Assembly: GCA_963736325.1 (NCBI GenBank) | Contig: CAVTOG010000010.1 | Span: forward strand, 806,001-870,000 | Direction: 5' to 3' | DNA from: Actinoallomurus sp963736325 | GTDB lineage: Bacteria > Actinomycetota > Actinomycetes > Streptosporangiales > Streptosporangiaceae | DNA length: 64,000 nt | In this document: piece after piece, positions 17,327-26,300 of the stretch | How the letters are laid out: every line of letters starts with the position of its first letter | How positions within the stretch are numbered: the stretch's first letter is position 1 | The notes under the pieces: model-generated | Databases searched by the model: none | Told to the model about the DNA's origin: nothing | The model's input: only the letters and a program-made list of their open reading frames with translations | Made by a program: the position numbers and the translations under genes

Positions 17327-18511
17327 ATGGCCAAGCAGCTGTACACGCGCGGAAAGCCGCACATCAACATCGGCACGATGGGGCACGTCGACCACGGCAA
17401 GACCACGCTCACCGCGGCGATCACCTCGGTGTTGCACCGCCGGGGCCTCAGCCGTGCCGTGCCCTTCGACGGCATCGACCGTGCCCCCGAGGAGCGGGAC
17501 CGCGGCATCACGATCAACATCGCGCACGTCGAGTACGAGACGGCGACGCGGCACTACGCCCACGTCGACATGCCGGGTCACGCCGACTACGTGAAGAACA
17601 TGGTCACCGGCGCCGCCCAGATCGACGGGGCGATCCTCGTCGTGTCCGCGCAGGACGGCGCGATGCCGCAGACGCGTGAGCACGTCGTGCTCGCCCGCCA
17701 GGTCGGCGTGCGGCACATCGTGGTGGCGCTGAACAAGGCCGACACGGCCGAGGACCCCGAGCTGCTCGACCTGGTCGAGCTGGAGGTCCGCGACCTGCTG
17801 TCGCAGTACGGGTTCCCCGGCGAGGAGATCCCGGTGGTCCGGGTGTCCGGGCTGCGGGCCCTCGACGGCGACCCGTACTGGGTCAAGCGGATCGAGGACC
17901 TGCTCGACGCCGTCGACGCCTATGTGCCGGTCCCCGCGCGGATCCTGGACCGGCCGTTCCTCCTGCCGATCGAGAACGTCCTGACCATCACGGGACGCGG
18001 CACGGTCGTCACGGGCGTGGTCGAGCAGGGCACGGTACGCCTCGGCGACCGCGTCGAGGTCGTGGGGCTCGGCGAGACACTCTCGACGGTCGCCACCGGG
18101 CTGGAGACGTTCGGCCGGACCATGGACCACGCCGAGGCCGGCGACAACACCGCGGTGCTCCTGCGCGGCGTACGGCGCGACCAGGTGCGGCGCGGACAGG
18201 TCCTGGGCGAGCCCGGAGCGATACGGCCGCACGCCCTGTTCCGCGCCGAGGTGTACGTGCTGGGCGCGGACGAGGGCGGCCGGAGCAGGCCGTTCTTCAC
18301 CGGGTACCGGCCGCAGTTCCACATCCGGACGACGGACGTGTCCGGCGACGTCGGGCTGGACGGCGAGACCGGCATGGCGCTGCCGGGTGACACGGTCGCG
18401 ATGACGGTCGCGCTGGGCCGGCCGGTCGCGATGGCCGAGGGCCTCGGCTTCGCGATCCGCGAGGGCGGCCTGACCGTCGGCGCGGGCCGGGTCACCGCCC
18501 TGCTCGACTAG
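17327..18511 (+). CDS. EF-Tu paralogue (divergent, tuf3-like)
   Basis: The 394-residue protein is full-length EF-Tu: G1 GHVDHGKT (19-26), switch RGITINIAHVEY, G3 region DMPGHADY (81-88) with His85, G4 NKAD (136-139), then both beta-barrel domains (TGRGTVVTGVVEQG; GVRRDQVRRGQVLGEPG). It differs from canonical EF-Tu at normally invariant sites: Met82 for Cys in DCPGH, SGLRAL for SALKAL, and GGLTVGAGRV for GGRTVGAGRV. It lies alone, not in a str operon, so it is probably the stress or specialised copy found in some actinomycetes. GAGGA is 8 nt before the ATG. Confidence 0.88.
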   Translation: MAKQLYTRGKPHINIGTMGHVDHGKTTLTAAITSVLHRRGLSRAVPFDGIDRAPEERDRGITINIAHVEYETATRHYAHVDMPGHADYVKNMVTGAAQIDGAILVVSAQDGAMPQTREHVVLARQVGVRHIVVALNKADTAEDPELLDLVELEVRDLLSQYGFPGEEIPVVRVSGLRALDGDPYWVKRIEDLLDAVDAYVPVPARILDRPFLLPIENVLTITGRGTVVTGVVEQGTVRLGDRVEVVGLGETLSTVATGLETFGRTMDHAEAGDNTAVLLRGVRRDQVRRGQVLGEPGAIRPHALFRAEVYVLGADEGGRSRPFFTGYRPQFHIRTTDVSGDVGLDGETGMALPGDTVAMTVALGRPVAMAEGLGFAIREGGLTVGAGRVTALLD

Positions 18512-18700
18512 GGCGTGTCTCAAAGTCCCGCTGTCCTACTGCGCGGCGCGGACTTTGAGACGGGCACTGGCGGCGGCCGGTCCAGCGGGGTGCGGAGGCG
18601 CCGCCTGTCGTCGTCGGTCACCGGCCGACATCAGGCCGGCTCCCTGCGACGCGCCGCCTGTGCGCCGCTCGCCGCGGACATGATCCGGGGGACACGCCCT
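18510..18700. mobile_element. MITE-like element or inverted-repeat remnant
   Basis: AGGGCGTGTC (18510-18519) is the perfect reverse complement of GACACGCCCT (18691-18700), giving 10-bp terminal inverted repeats around 171 bp without a gene. The left end also holds a 12-bp inverted repeat, GTCTCAAAGTCC (18517-18528) with GGACTTTGAGAC (18550-18561). No clear target duplication was seen. The left repeat overlaps the stop codon of the EF-Tu paralogue. The internal hairpin could alternatively be that gene's terminator. Confidence 0.35.
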
Positions 18701-18740
18701 GGCCGGGCGATCGGCCCGCAGGAGGTCTTCTCCGGGTGGT

Positions 18741-18769
18741 CGCCCGCCGGAGGTCTTCTCCGGCGGGTG
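18741..18769. terminator. Bidirectional hairpin between the EF-Tu paralogue and rhomboid genes
   Basis: CCCGCCGGAG (18743-18752) and CTCCGGCGGG (18758-18767) form a perfect 10-bp stem with loop GTCTT, extendable by two pairs. It lies between the converging 3' ends. A partial second copy of the unit GGAGGTCTTCTCCGG starts at 18721, so the hairpin arose by local duplication. There is no U-run. Confidence 0.6.
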
Positions 18770-18774
18770 GCCGC

Positions 18775-19503
18775 TCAGATGCCGAGGTCGTCGATCTGCT
18801 TGAGCAGGTCGGCGCGGGTGCCGGGTGTCGAGGTCTGCACGGCCGCGCCGGTCGGGGCGGGCAGCGGCCGGGTCTTCGTGCCGTCGTCCTCGACCTTGGC
18901 CTTGCCTGGGCGGCGCTCGCGGAAGAACCAGCCGCCGGCGATGCCGGCCACGAAGCCCGAGAGGTGGCCCTGCCAGCTGATGCCGTGGTGCGGCAGCAGC
19001 ACGGAGAACTGGTAGGCGAAGCACAGCGCCATCACCAGGCCGACCACGATGTCGACGCGGTGGCGGTCGAAGAAGCCGCGCACGATGACGTAGCCGAAGT
19101 AGCCGAAGACCACGCCGCTGGCGCCGGCCGTCACGGTGTTGCTGCCGGAGGTGAGCCAGGCGCCGGCGCCGCTGACCACGACGATCAGTGCGGTGAGGCC
19201 CAGGAACCGCTTGACGCCGCGGAAGGCGGCCAGGAAGCCGAAGATGAACAGCGGCCCGGAGTTGCCCTCGATGTGGCTCCAGCTCAGATGCAGGAACGGC
19301 GCCGTGATCACGCCGGTGATATCGCCGAGGTCGCGCGCGTGGATGCCGTACGAGACGCTCAGGCGGTAGTCGTCGGCCCAGTTGACGACCTGCACCAGCC
19401 AGATGATCGCCAAGAAGCCGACCATCACCCAGAGCGCTCTGAGGGCCTCGGCGATCATTGCCTCGGCGTCGGACGGCCGTGTCTCCGGACTGCTCATGCT
19501 CAC
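18775..19503 (-). CDS. Rhomboid-family intramembrane serine protease
   Basis: The 242-residue membrane protein has the rhomboid core: HLSWSHIEGNSGPL (His77, Asn81, oxyanion side), TAGASGVVFGYFG with nucleophile Ser129, and SWQGHLSGFVAGIAGG with catalytic His180. About six membrane helices precede a hydrophilic tail rich in Lys, Pro and Thr. Rhomboids cut membrane proteins within or near the bilayer; the substrate is unknown. GGAAGG lies 3 nt before the GTG at 19503 and 9 nt before an ATG at 19497, so either could be used. Confidence 0.9.
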   Translation of the reverse strand: MSMSSPETRPSDAEAMIAEALRALWVMVGFLAIIWLVQVVNWADDYRLSVSYGIHARDLGDITGVITAPFLHLSWSHIEGNSGPLFIFGFLAAFRGVKRFLGLTALIVVVSGAGAWLTSGSNTVTAGASGVVFGYFGYVIVRGFFDRHRVDIVVGLVMALCFAYQFSVLLPHHGISWQGHLSGFVAGIAGGWFFRERRPGKAKVEDDGTKTRPLPAPTGAAVQTSTPGTRADLLKQIDDLGI

Positions 19504-19568
19504 GCGCCTTCCGGCCGAGGAAACCCTTCTACCGAAAGATAACGCGGAAGCGCCACTCCCGTGTCTCC

Positions 19569-20180
19569 TCAGACCGACGCGCCGGTGAGCGCGTCATGGA
19601 CGGCCTCGGCCGCCCAGTCGCCCTTCGTCGTCGTGCGCATCCGGGTACGCAGCGCCCGCCAGTTGCCCGTGGTGGACAGGAGGGCCTTGCCGAGCCCGGC
19701 GGCGGTGACGATCGCGCCGAGGGCGAGCGTGCTCGGCGCGGGCGCGGGGTCGGTCGTGACGGCGTCGACGACGCGCTGGTGGGCCTTCCAGAGCGCGACG
19801 ATGTCGCGGACGGGGTAGCGGGTCTCGGCGAAGACGCCGAGCGTCCGGTACTGGCAGACCTCGACCTGGCCGCGGTCCGCCATCCTTCCGAGGAGGCGCT
19901 CGCCCATTTCGGGCCCGCGCATCCGGGTCACCCACTCGCGCGGGGTACGGCCGCCGCACGCGGCGACGTCGGCCAGCACCTGGTCGAGGACCGGGTCGGC
20001 CAGCGGAGTGTCGTCGGCCACCACGACGGCACCGCCGTCGACGGTCAGGCGGTCCGCGAGGCGAAGGTCGGACAGCAGCGCGCCGGCCACCCCGCACGCG
20101 AGCTCCGCGGGGGCGAGGCGGCACCTACCGCGGATGTCGTGGGCCAGGAGCAGGAGCTCCTCTGCCAGCGTTTCAGGCAC
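19569..20180 (-). CDS. GPP34 (GOLPH3-like) family protein
   Basis: The 203-residue protein starts PETLAEELLLLAHDIRGRC and continues ELACGVAGALLSDLRLADRL, with LDQVLADVAACGGRTPREWV and GQVEVCQYRTLGVFAETRYP. This matches the bacterial GPP34 family, homologues of the eukaryotic phosphoinositide-binding Golgi protein GOLPH3/Vps74. The bacterial role is poorly known. It lies 10 nt downstream of the MFS gene on the same strand, but TAATGT ends 7 nt before its GTG, so it may also have its own leaderless transcript. Confidence 0.82.
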   Translation of the reverse strand: MPETLAEELLLLAHDIRGRCRLAPAELACGVAGALLSDLRLADRLTVDGGAVVVADDTPLADPVLDQVLADVAACGGRTPREWVTRMRGPEMGERLLGRMADRGQVEVCQYRTLGVFAETRYPVRDIVALWKAHQRVVDAVTTDPAPAPSTLALGAIVTAAGLGKALLSTTGNWRALRTRMRTTTKGDWAAEAVHDALTGASV

Positions 20181-20190
20181 GTTCGCGACA

Positions 20191-21492
20191 TTAAGCGCTC
20201 CGTACGTCGTCTCGGTGAACGACCGGCAAAGGGTTCTCGCCGGGCGTCACAACTCTGGTACGGATGCGCGTCGACAGGAACGCCGCCAGCAGGCAGAGCA
20301 CCCCGGCGCCGTACCAGGCGGCGTCGTAGTTGCCGAGCCGGTCACGTACGACGCCGGCCCCGACCGCCGCGATCGCGGCGCCGACCTGGTGCGAGGCGAA
20401 CACCCAGCCGAAGACGATCGGCCCGGTCATGCCGAAGTTCTGCCGGCACAGCGCGACCGTCGGCGGCACGGTCGCGACCCAGTCGAGGCCGTAGAAGATG
20501 ATGAACACCAGCATGCTCGGGTGCGCGGTGCCGGCGAACAGGCTCGGCAGGACCAGCAGCGAGCAGCCGCGCAGCAGGTAGTACGCGCCGAGCAGCAGGC
20601 GTGAGTCGACGCGGTCGGTGAGCCAGCCGGAGAAGATGGTGCCGACCACGTCGAACACCCCGACCAGGGCCAGCAGGCTCGCCGCCGCGGTCTCGGGCAT
20701 GCCGTGGTCGTGCGCCGCCGGGATGAAATGAGTCCCGACCAGGCCGTTCGTGCTCGCACCGCAAACCGCGAAGCCCGCGGCGAGCAGCCAGAACACCTTC
20801 GTCCTCGATGCCGCGGCGAGGGATCCGAGCGCGCGCCGCGCCGCGCCGTGGCCTTCGACCTTCGGCACCTGCTCGGTCGCGCCGTACGGCATCAGGCCGA
20901 CGTCGGAGGGGTGGTCGCGGAGCAACAGGATGACGAGCGGGGCGACGGCGAGCGCGGTGAAGCAGACCGCCATCGAGGCCGAGCGCCAGCCGTACAGGTG
21001 GGTCAGGTGGGCGAGCACCGGCAGGAAGACCAACTGGCCCGCGGCGCCTGCGGCCGTGAGCACCCCGGTGACGATGCCGCGGCGGCGCACGAACCACCGG
21101 CTCGTGACGGTGGCCACGAACGCCATCGCCATCGACCCGGTGCCGAGGCCGGTGAGCACGCCCCAGCAGGCGATCAGCTGCCACGGCGCGGTCATGAAGA
21201 TCGTGAGCCCGCTGCCGGCCGCGACGAGGACCAGCGCCACGGTGACCACCTTCCGCATCCCGAACCGGTCCATCAGCGCGGCGGCGAACGGCGAGGTCAG
21301 GCCGTAGAGGAGAAGGTTGACCGACACGGCCGAGGCGATCGTGCCACGCGGCCAGCCGTACTCGTCGCGCAGCGGGTCGATGAGCACGCCGGGCGTCGCA
21401 CGGAAACCGGCGGCGCCGACCAGCGCCACGAGGGTGATGGCCGCCACGATCCACGCGCGGTGCAACCTGGGTTCGGGTTTTCTCGTCGTCAC
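20191..21492 (-). CDS. MFS transporter, OFA/MCT-like
   Basis: The 433-residue protein has twelve predicted membrane helices in two halves. The signature loop after helix 2, AAALMDRFGMRKVVTV, and SRWFVRRRGIVTGVLTAAGA in the next part are typical of the oxalate/formate and monocarboxylate branch of the major facilitator superfamily. The GTG start at 21492 was chosen because CAGACT ends 6 nt upstream and helix 1 follows closely (LHRAWIVAAITLVALVG). A GlxA-type regulator is divergent, 70 nt away, and may control it. Substrate probably an organic acid; not provable here. Confidence 0.85.
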   Translation of the reverse strand: MTTRKPEPRLHRAWIVAAITLVALVGAAGFRATPGVLIDPLRDEYGWPRGTIASAVSVNLLLYGLTSPFAAALMDRFGMRKVVTVALVLVAAGSGLTIFMTAPWQLIACWGVLTGLGTGSMAMAFVATVTSRWFVRRRGIVTGVLTAAGAAGQLVFLPVLAHLTHLYGWRSASMAVCFTALAVAPLVILLLRDHPSDVGLMPYGATEQVPKVEGHGAARRALGSLAAASRTKVFWLLAAGFAVCGASTNGLVGTHFIPAAHDHGMPETAAASLLALVGVFDVVGTIFSGWLTDRVDSRLLLGAYYLLRGCSLLVLPSLFAGTAHPSMLVFIIFYGLDWVATVPPTVALCRQNFGMTGPIVFGWVFASHQVGAAIAAVGAGVVRDRLGNYDAAWYGAGVLCLLAAFLSTRIRTRVVTPGENPLPVVHRDDVRSA

Positions 21493-21562
21493 GGACTGAG
21501 TCTGGAGTGTCCCGGCATCCCGCACGAGCGGCCCGAAAGCCATCATGTGCAAAAATCAGGCC

Positions 21563-22530
21563 ATGGCCCATCAGATCGCCATCCTCGCCCTGGACGAGGT
21601 CGTGGCATTCGACCTGGGGGTGCCGACGCAGATCTTCCGCGCGGCACGCGACGCCTCCGGCACGCCGTTCTATGAGGTGCGGACCTGCACGCCGGACGGG
21701 CGGCCGGTGCGCAGCTCGGCCGGGTTCCTGGTCACGCCCGAGCACGGTCCGGAGATCCTGGAGACCGCCGACACCGTGATCGTCGCCGGCGTCCACGCGG
21801 GCGAGGCGGTGACCAGCGGAACCCTCGAACCTCCGGTGGCCGCGGCGTTGGCCCGCCGCCGCCCTGGCGCACGGCTGATGTCGATCTGCACGGGGTCGTT
21901 CGTACTGGCCGCACTCGGCGTGCTCGACGACCGCCCGGCGGCGACCCACTGGCTGTGGGCGAACCGCTTCCGCTCGCTGTACCCGCAGGTGCGCCTGGAC
22001 GCCGACGTCCTGTTCGTCGACGACGGCGACGTCCTGACGTCGGCGGGTGTGGCGGCCGGCATCGACCTGTGCCTCCACGTCGTACGCGGCGACCACGGCA
22101 GCGAGGTCGCCAACCACGCCGCCCGCCGGTCGGTCGTGTCCCCGTGGCGCGACGGCGGCCAGTCCCAGTTCATCGAACGCCCGCTGCCCGCGCCGACAGG
22201 AACGTCGACCGCACCGACCCGAGCCTGGGCACTGACCCGCCTGCACGAGCCCCTCGCCTTGTCACGCCTGGCCTGGCGCGCCGGGGGGGGATGAGCGTAC
22301 GCACGTTCACCCGCCGCTTCCGCGAGGAGACGGGCGTGAGCCCGGCACAGTGGCTGGTAGGCCAACGCGTCGAGGAGGCACGCCGCCTCCTGGAGACGAC
22401 GGACCTACCGGTCGACCGAGTGGCCGAACGCGCCGGCTTCGGCACGACCGCCTCAATGCGCCAGAACCTCCACACCGCCGTCGGCGTCTCCCCCAGCGTC
22501 TACCGCCGCACCTTCGGCCGAACCGGCTGA
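21563..22530 (+). pseudogene. GlxA-type AraC regulator split by a frameshift at a G8 tract
   Basis: The first frame (21563-22294) encodes a DJ-1/PfpI-like sensor domain: IAILALDEVVAFDLGVPTQI, the nucleophile-elbow cysteine in MSICTGSFVLAALGVL, and DVLTSAGVAAGIDLCLHVV. It ends just after the run of eight G at 22283-22290. The second frame takes over at once with MSVRTFTRRFREETG, QWLVGQRVEEARRLLE and RVAERAGFGTTASMR, the AraC-type DNA-binding domain, to 22530. Six or nine G would restore one continuous ~322-residue protein. It is either a true mutation, a slippage-controlled gene or a base-calling error. The neighbouring MFS gene is the probable target. Confidence 0.85.
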
Positions 22531-22569
22531 CCCGCCCATCGTTTGACGAACCGGCCGCGTCGGGCCTGG

Positions 22570-23331
22570 TCAGAGGTTGGCGGCCCACTCGGCGCGGCGG
22601 CGTTCGCGGTGGCGGCGTTCTGGGGTGGTCAGGTCGCCGGACAGGGCGGCGGTGGTGGCTTCCACGGCCTCCGCGTAGCGGCCCTGGCGGGCCAGCAGTT
22701 CGCCGTGTACGGCGTGGCGGCGTGGGTCCGGCGGGACGGTTTCCAGGGCGGTCAGGGCCGCGGCGGTGTCGCCGGACTCGGCCAGGGCGACGGCTCGGTT
22801 CAGGGCGGCGGCCGGGCTCGGGGCGACGCTCGTCAGGAGGTCGTACAGGCGGACGATCTCGGGCCAGTCGGTGCTCGGGTAGTCCAGGGCGCGGGTGTGC
22901 TCGGCGGCGATGGCCGCCTGGAGCTGGTACGGGTCGGCGACGCCGTTCGTACGGCGCAGGGAGGAATCGAGCAGGGCCTGCCCCTCCGCGGCGAGGGCGG
23001 TGTCCCAGCGGGAGCGGTCCTGGTCGGCCAGCAGGACGACGCCGCCGCGCTCGTCCGCCCGGCACGCCTCAGTGAGCATCGGCAGGGCCAGGACGGCCTC
23101 GGGCACCGGCTCGCCGGAGGCCAGGCCGCGCAGGAGCCGAGCCAGGCGTAGAGCCTCGGCACACATGCCGAGGTCGAGGGCGGTGTCGCCGTCGGCGCGC
23201 GCCTGACGGTGCAGAGCGAGAGGATGACGCCACACACGGCGGCGAGGCAGATTCCCCGTCGTGCGTACGAGGGGCGCCGGGATGCGCGCCCCGTCGATCC
23301 GCGCGTGTCGGCGACCGGCGCCGGTGCTCAT
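22570..23331 (-). pseudogene. N-terminally truncated ECF42-like sigma factor (C-terminal TPR part)
   Basis: Residues from about 55 on match the C-terminal domain of ECF42 sigma factors: CAEALRLARLLRGLASGEP, VVLLADQDRSRWDTALAAEG, ADPYQLQAAIAAEHTRALD, TDWPEIVRLYDLL and PSPAAALNRAVALAE. The sigma-2 and sigma-4 domains that should precede this, and the YLLFNEGY-type linker, are absent; the first ~50 codons resemble nothing and the dnaE stop is 69 nt upstream. The polymerase-binding half was therefore deleted. It is unlikely to act as a sigma factor. Confidence 0.75.
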
Positions 23332-23399
23332 CGGTCCGGAAGGCCCGTCGCCCGACTCAGGGGAAGGGCGGGCAGGCCTGTTCGGTCAGGGCGTCGGGC

Positions 23400-26300
23400 T
23401 CAGGTGAGGCAGGCGGGGCCCAGGAGCTGTTTCAGGTCGCCCATCAGTGCGGGTGAGGCCGTGACGCGGAGCTTGTCGTCGAGGCGTACGACCGTGGTGC
23501 GGGGGCCGTTCTGGAGTTGGAGGTGTACCTCGGTCTGGCCGGGGTGGGTGCCCAGGACCTCCTTGAGGCGTTCCACTACCGGCGGTGTCACGCGGGTCAC
23601 CGGGAGCGAGACGGTCAGGGGGCGGCCGGAGTCGGCGACGGTGAGGTCGGGCTGGGTGACCTCCATCGCGATGAGTTTCGCGGTGTCCTCGCGCTTGTCC
23701 AGCCTTGCCTTGACGACCAGGATCGCGTCTTCGGCCAGCAGCGTGGAGCAGAGCTGGTACGCCGACGGGAAGATCATCAGTTCGATGGCGCCCTCAAGGT
23801 CCTCAAGGGTGGTCAGGGCCCACGAGTCGCCCTTCTTGGTGACCTTGCGCTGCAGGCCTGACAGCAGGCCGCCGACGGTCACGATCTGGCCGTCAGGTCG
23901 CTCGTCGGCGGTGAGGGCGGCGATCGAACAGTCGACGTTGGCCGACAGGATGTGCTCGATGCCGAGGAGCGGGTGGTCGGAGACGTAGAGGCCGAGCATC
24001 TCCCGTTCGAAGGCCAGGAGCGTGGTCTTGTCCCACTCTCCCGTCGGGATCACCACGTCGAAGCTGGTGTCCACGACGTCGTCGCCTCCGCCGAACAGGG
24101 AGTCCTGGCCGATCGCCTCGTTGCGCTTGATGTCGATGATCGCGTCGATGGCCTGCTCGTGGATCATGACCAGGCTCTTGCGCTCGTGCCCGAGGTCGCT
24201 GAAAGCGCCCGCCTTGACGAGGGACTCGACCACGCGCTTGTTGCACACCTGCGGCGGAACCTTGCGCAGGAAGTCCTGGAAGTCGGTGAAGCGGCCCTTC
24301 TCCCTGCGCGCGTTGGTGATCGCCTCGACGACGTTGCCGCCGACGTTGCGGATCGCGGACAGGCCGAAGCGGATCTCGGTGTCGCCCTTCGGGGTGAAGT
24401 CGGCGTCGGACTCGTTGACGTCCGGAGTGAGCACCTTGACGCGCATGCGGCGGCACTCGTTGAGGTAGAGCGCGCTCTTGTCCTTGTCGTCCTTGACGGA
24501 GGTGAGCAGCGCCGCCATGTATTCGGCCTTGTAGTTGGCCTTGAGGTAGGCGGTCCAGTAGGAGACCAGGCCGTACGCCGCGGAGTGCGCCTTGTTGAAG
24601 GCGTAGTCGGAGAACGGGAGCAGGATGTCCCAGAGCGTCTTGATGGCCTCGGCCGAGTAGCCGTTGGCCTGCATGCCGCCCTCGAAGTTGACGAACTGCT
24701 TGTCCAGCTCGGACTTCTTCTTCTTGCCCATCGCGCGGCGCAGCAGGTCGGCCTGGCCGAGCGTGTAGCCGGCGACCTTCTGCGCGATGGCCATGACCTG
24801 CTCCTGATAGACGATCAGGCCGTAGGTCGTGTCGAGGATCTCCGCGAGGGACTCCTCGAACTCCTTGTGGATGGGGGTGATCGGCTGCTGGCCGTTCTTG
24901 CGGAGCGCGTAGTTGGTGTGGGAGTTGGCGCCCATCGGGCCGGGCCGGTAGAGGGCGCCGACCGCGGAGATGTCCTCGAAGTTGTCGGGCTTCATCATCC
25001 GCAGCAGCGACCGCATGCCGCCGCCATCGAGCTGGAACACGCCCAGGGTGTCGCCGCGCCCGAGGAGCTCATAGGTCTTGCGATCGTCGAGCGGTAGCTT
25101 CAGCAGGTCGAGCTCGATGTCCTTGTTGAGCTTGATGGCCCGCAGGCAGTCCTGCATGATCGTGAGATTTCGCAGGCCCAGGAAGTCCATCTTGAGCAGG
25201 CCGAGCGTCTCACAGGTCGGGTAGTCGAACTGCGTGATGATCACGCCGTCCGAGTCGCGACGCATGATCGGGATGTGGTCGGTGAGCGGCTCGGCCGACA
25301 TGATGACGCCGGCGGCGTGCACACCGGTCTGGCGGATCAGGCCTTCCAGGCCCTGCGCCAGATCCATGATCTGCTTGACGTCGACTTCCTCTTCGTACAG
25401 CCTCCGCAGCTCGCCGGCCTCGCCGTGGCGCGGGTGCTTGTTGTCGAAGATGCCCGACAGCGGGATGTCCTTGCCCATCACCGCGGGCGGGAACGCCTTG
25501 GAGATCTTGTCGCCGAGGGCGTACGGGAAGCCGAGGACGCGGCCGGCGTCCTTGATCGCAGCCTTCGCCTTAATGGTGCCGAAGGTGGCGATCATTGAGA
25601 CCTTGTCGGCGCCCCACTTCTCCGTGACGTAGCGGATCGCGTCGGCCCGCCCACGCTCGTCGAAGTCGATGTCGATGTCGGGCATGGAGACGCGGTCGGG
25701 GTTGAGGAACCGCTCGAAGATCAGGCCGTGCTTGAGCGGGTCGAGGTCGGTGATGCCCATGGCGTACGCGACGAGGGAACCCGCCGCCGAGCCGCGGCCC
25801 GGGCCGACCGCCACACCGTTGTTCTTCGACCACATGATGAAGTCGGCGACGACGAGGAAGTAGGACGGGAAGCCCATCTGGACGATGACGCCCATCTCGA
25901 ACTCGACCTGCGTGCGGTGCTCTTCGTCGACGCCGTCGGGGAAGCGCCGCTCCATGCCCGTCCACACCTCTTTGCGGAACCACGACTCCTCGGTCTCCCC
26001 CTCGGGGACCTCGAAGCGGGGCATGAGGTTGCGGTATTCGAACATGCCGGTCGCGTCGACACGGTCGGCGACGAGGAGCGTGTTGCGGCAGCCCTCGGCC
26101 CAGATGTCGGAGGTGTCGATCGCCCGCATCTCGTCGGCGGTCTTGAGGTAGTAGCCCGAGCCGTCGAACCGGAACCGGTTGGGGTCGGCGAGCTGCTTGC
26201 CGGTCTGGATGCACAGGAGCGCGTCGTGCGCGGAGGACTCCGACTCGCGCGTGTAGTGGGAGTCGTTGGTGACGACAGGCGGGATGTTCAGCTTCTTGCT

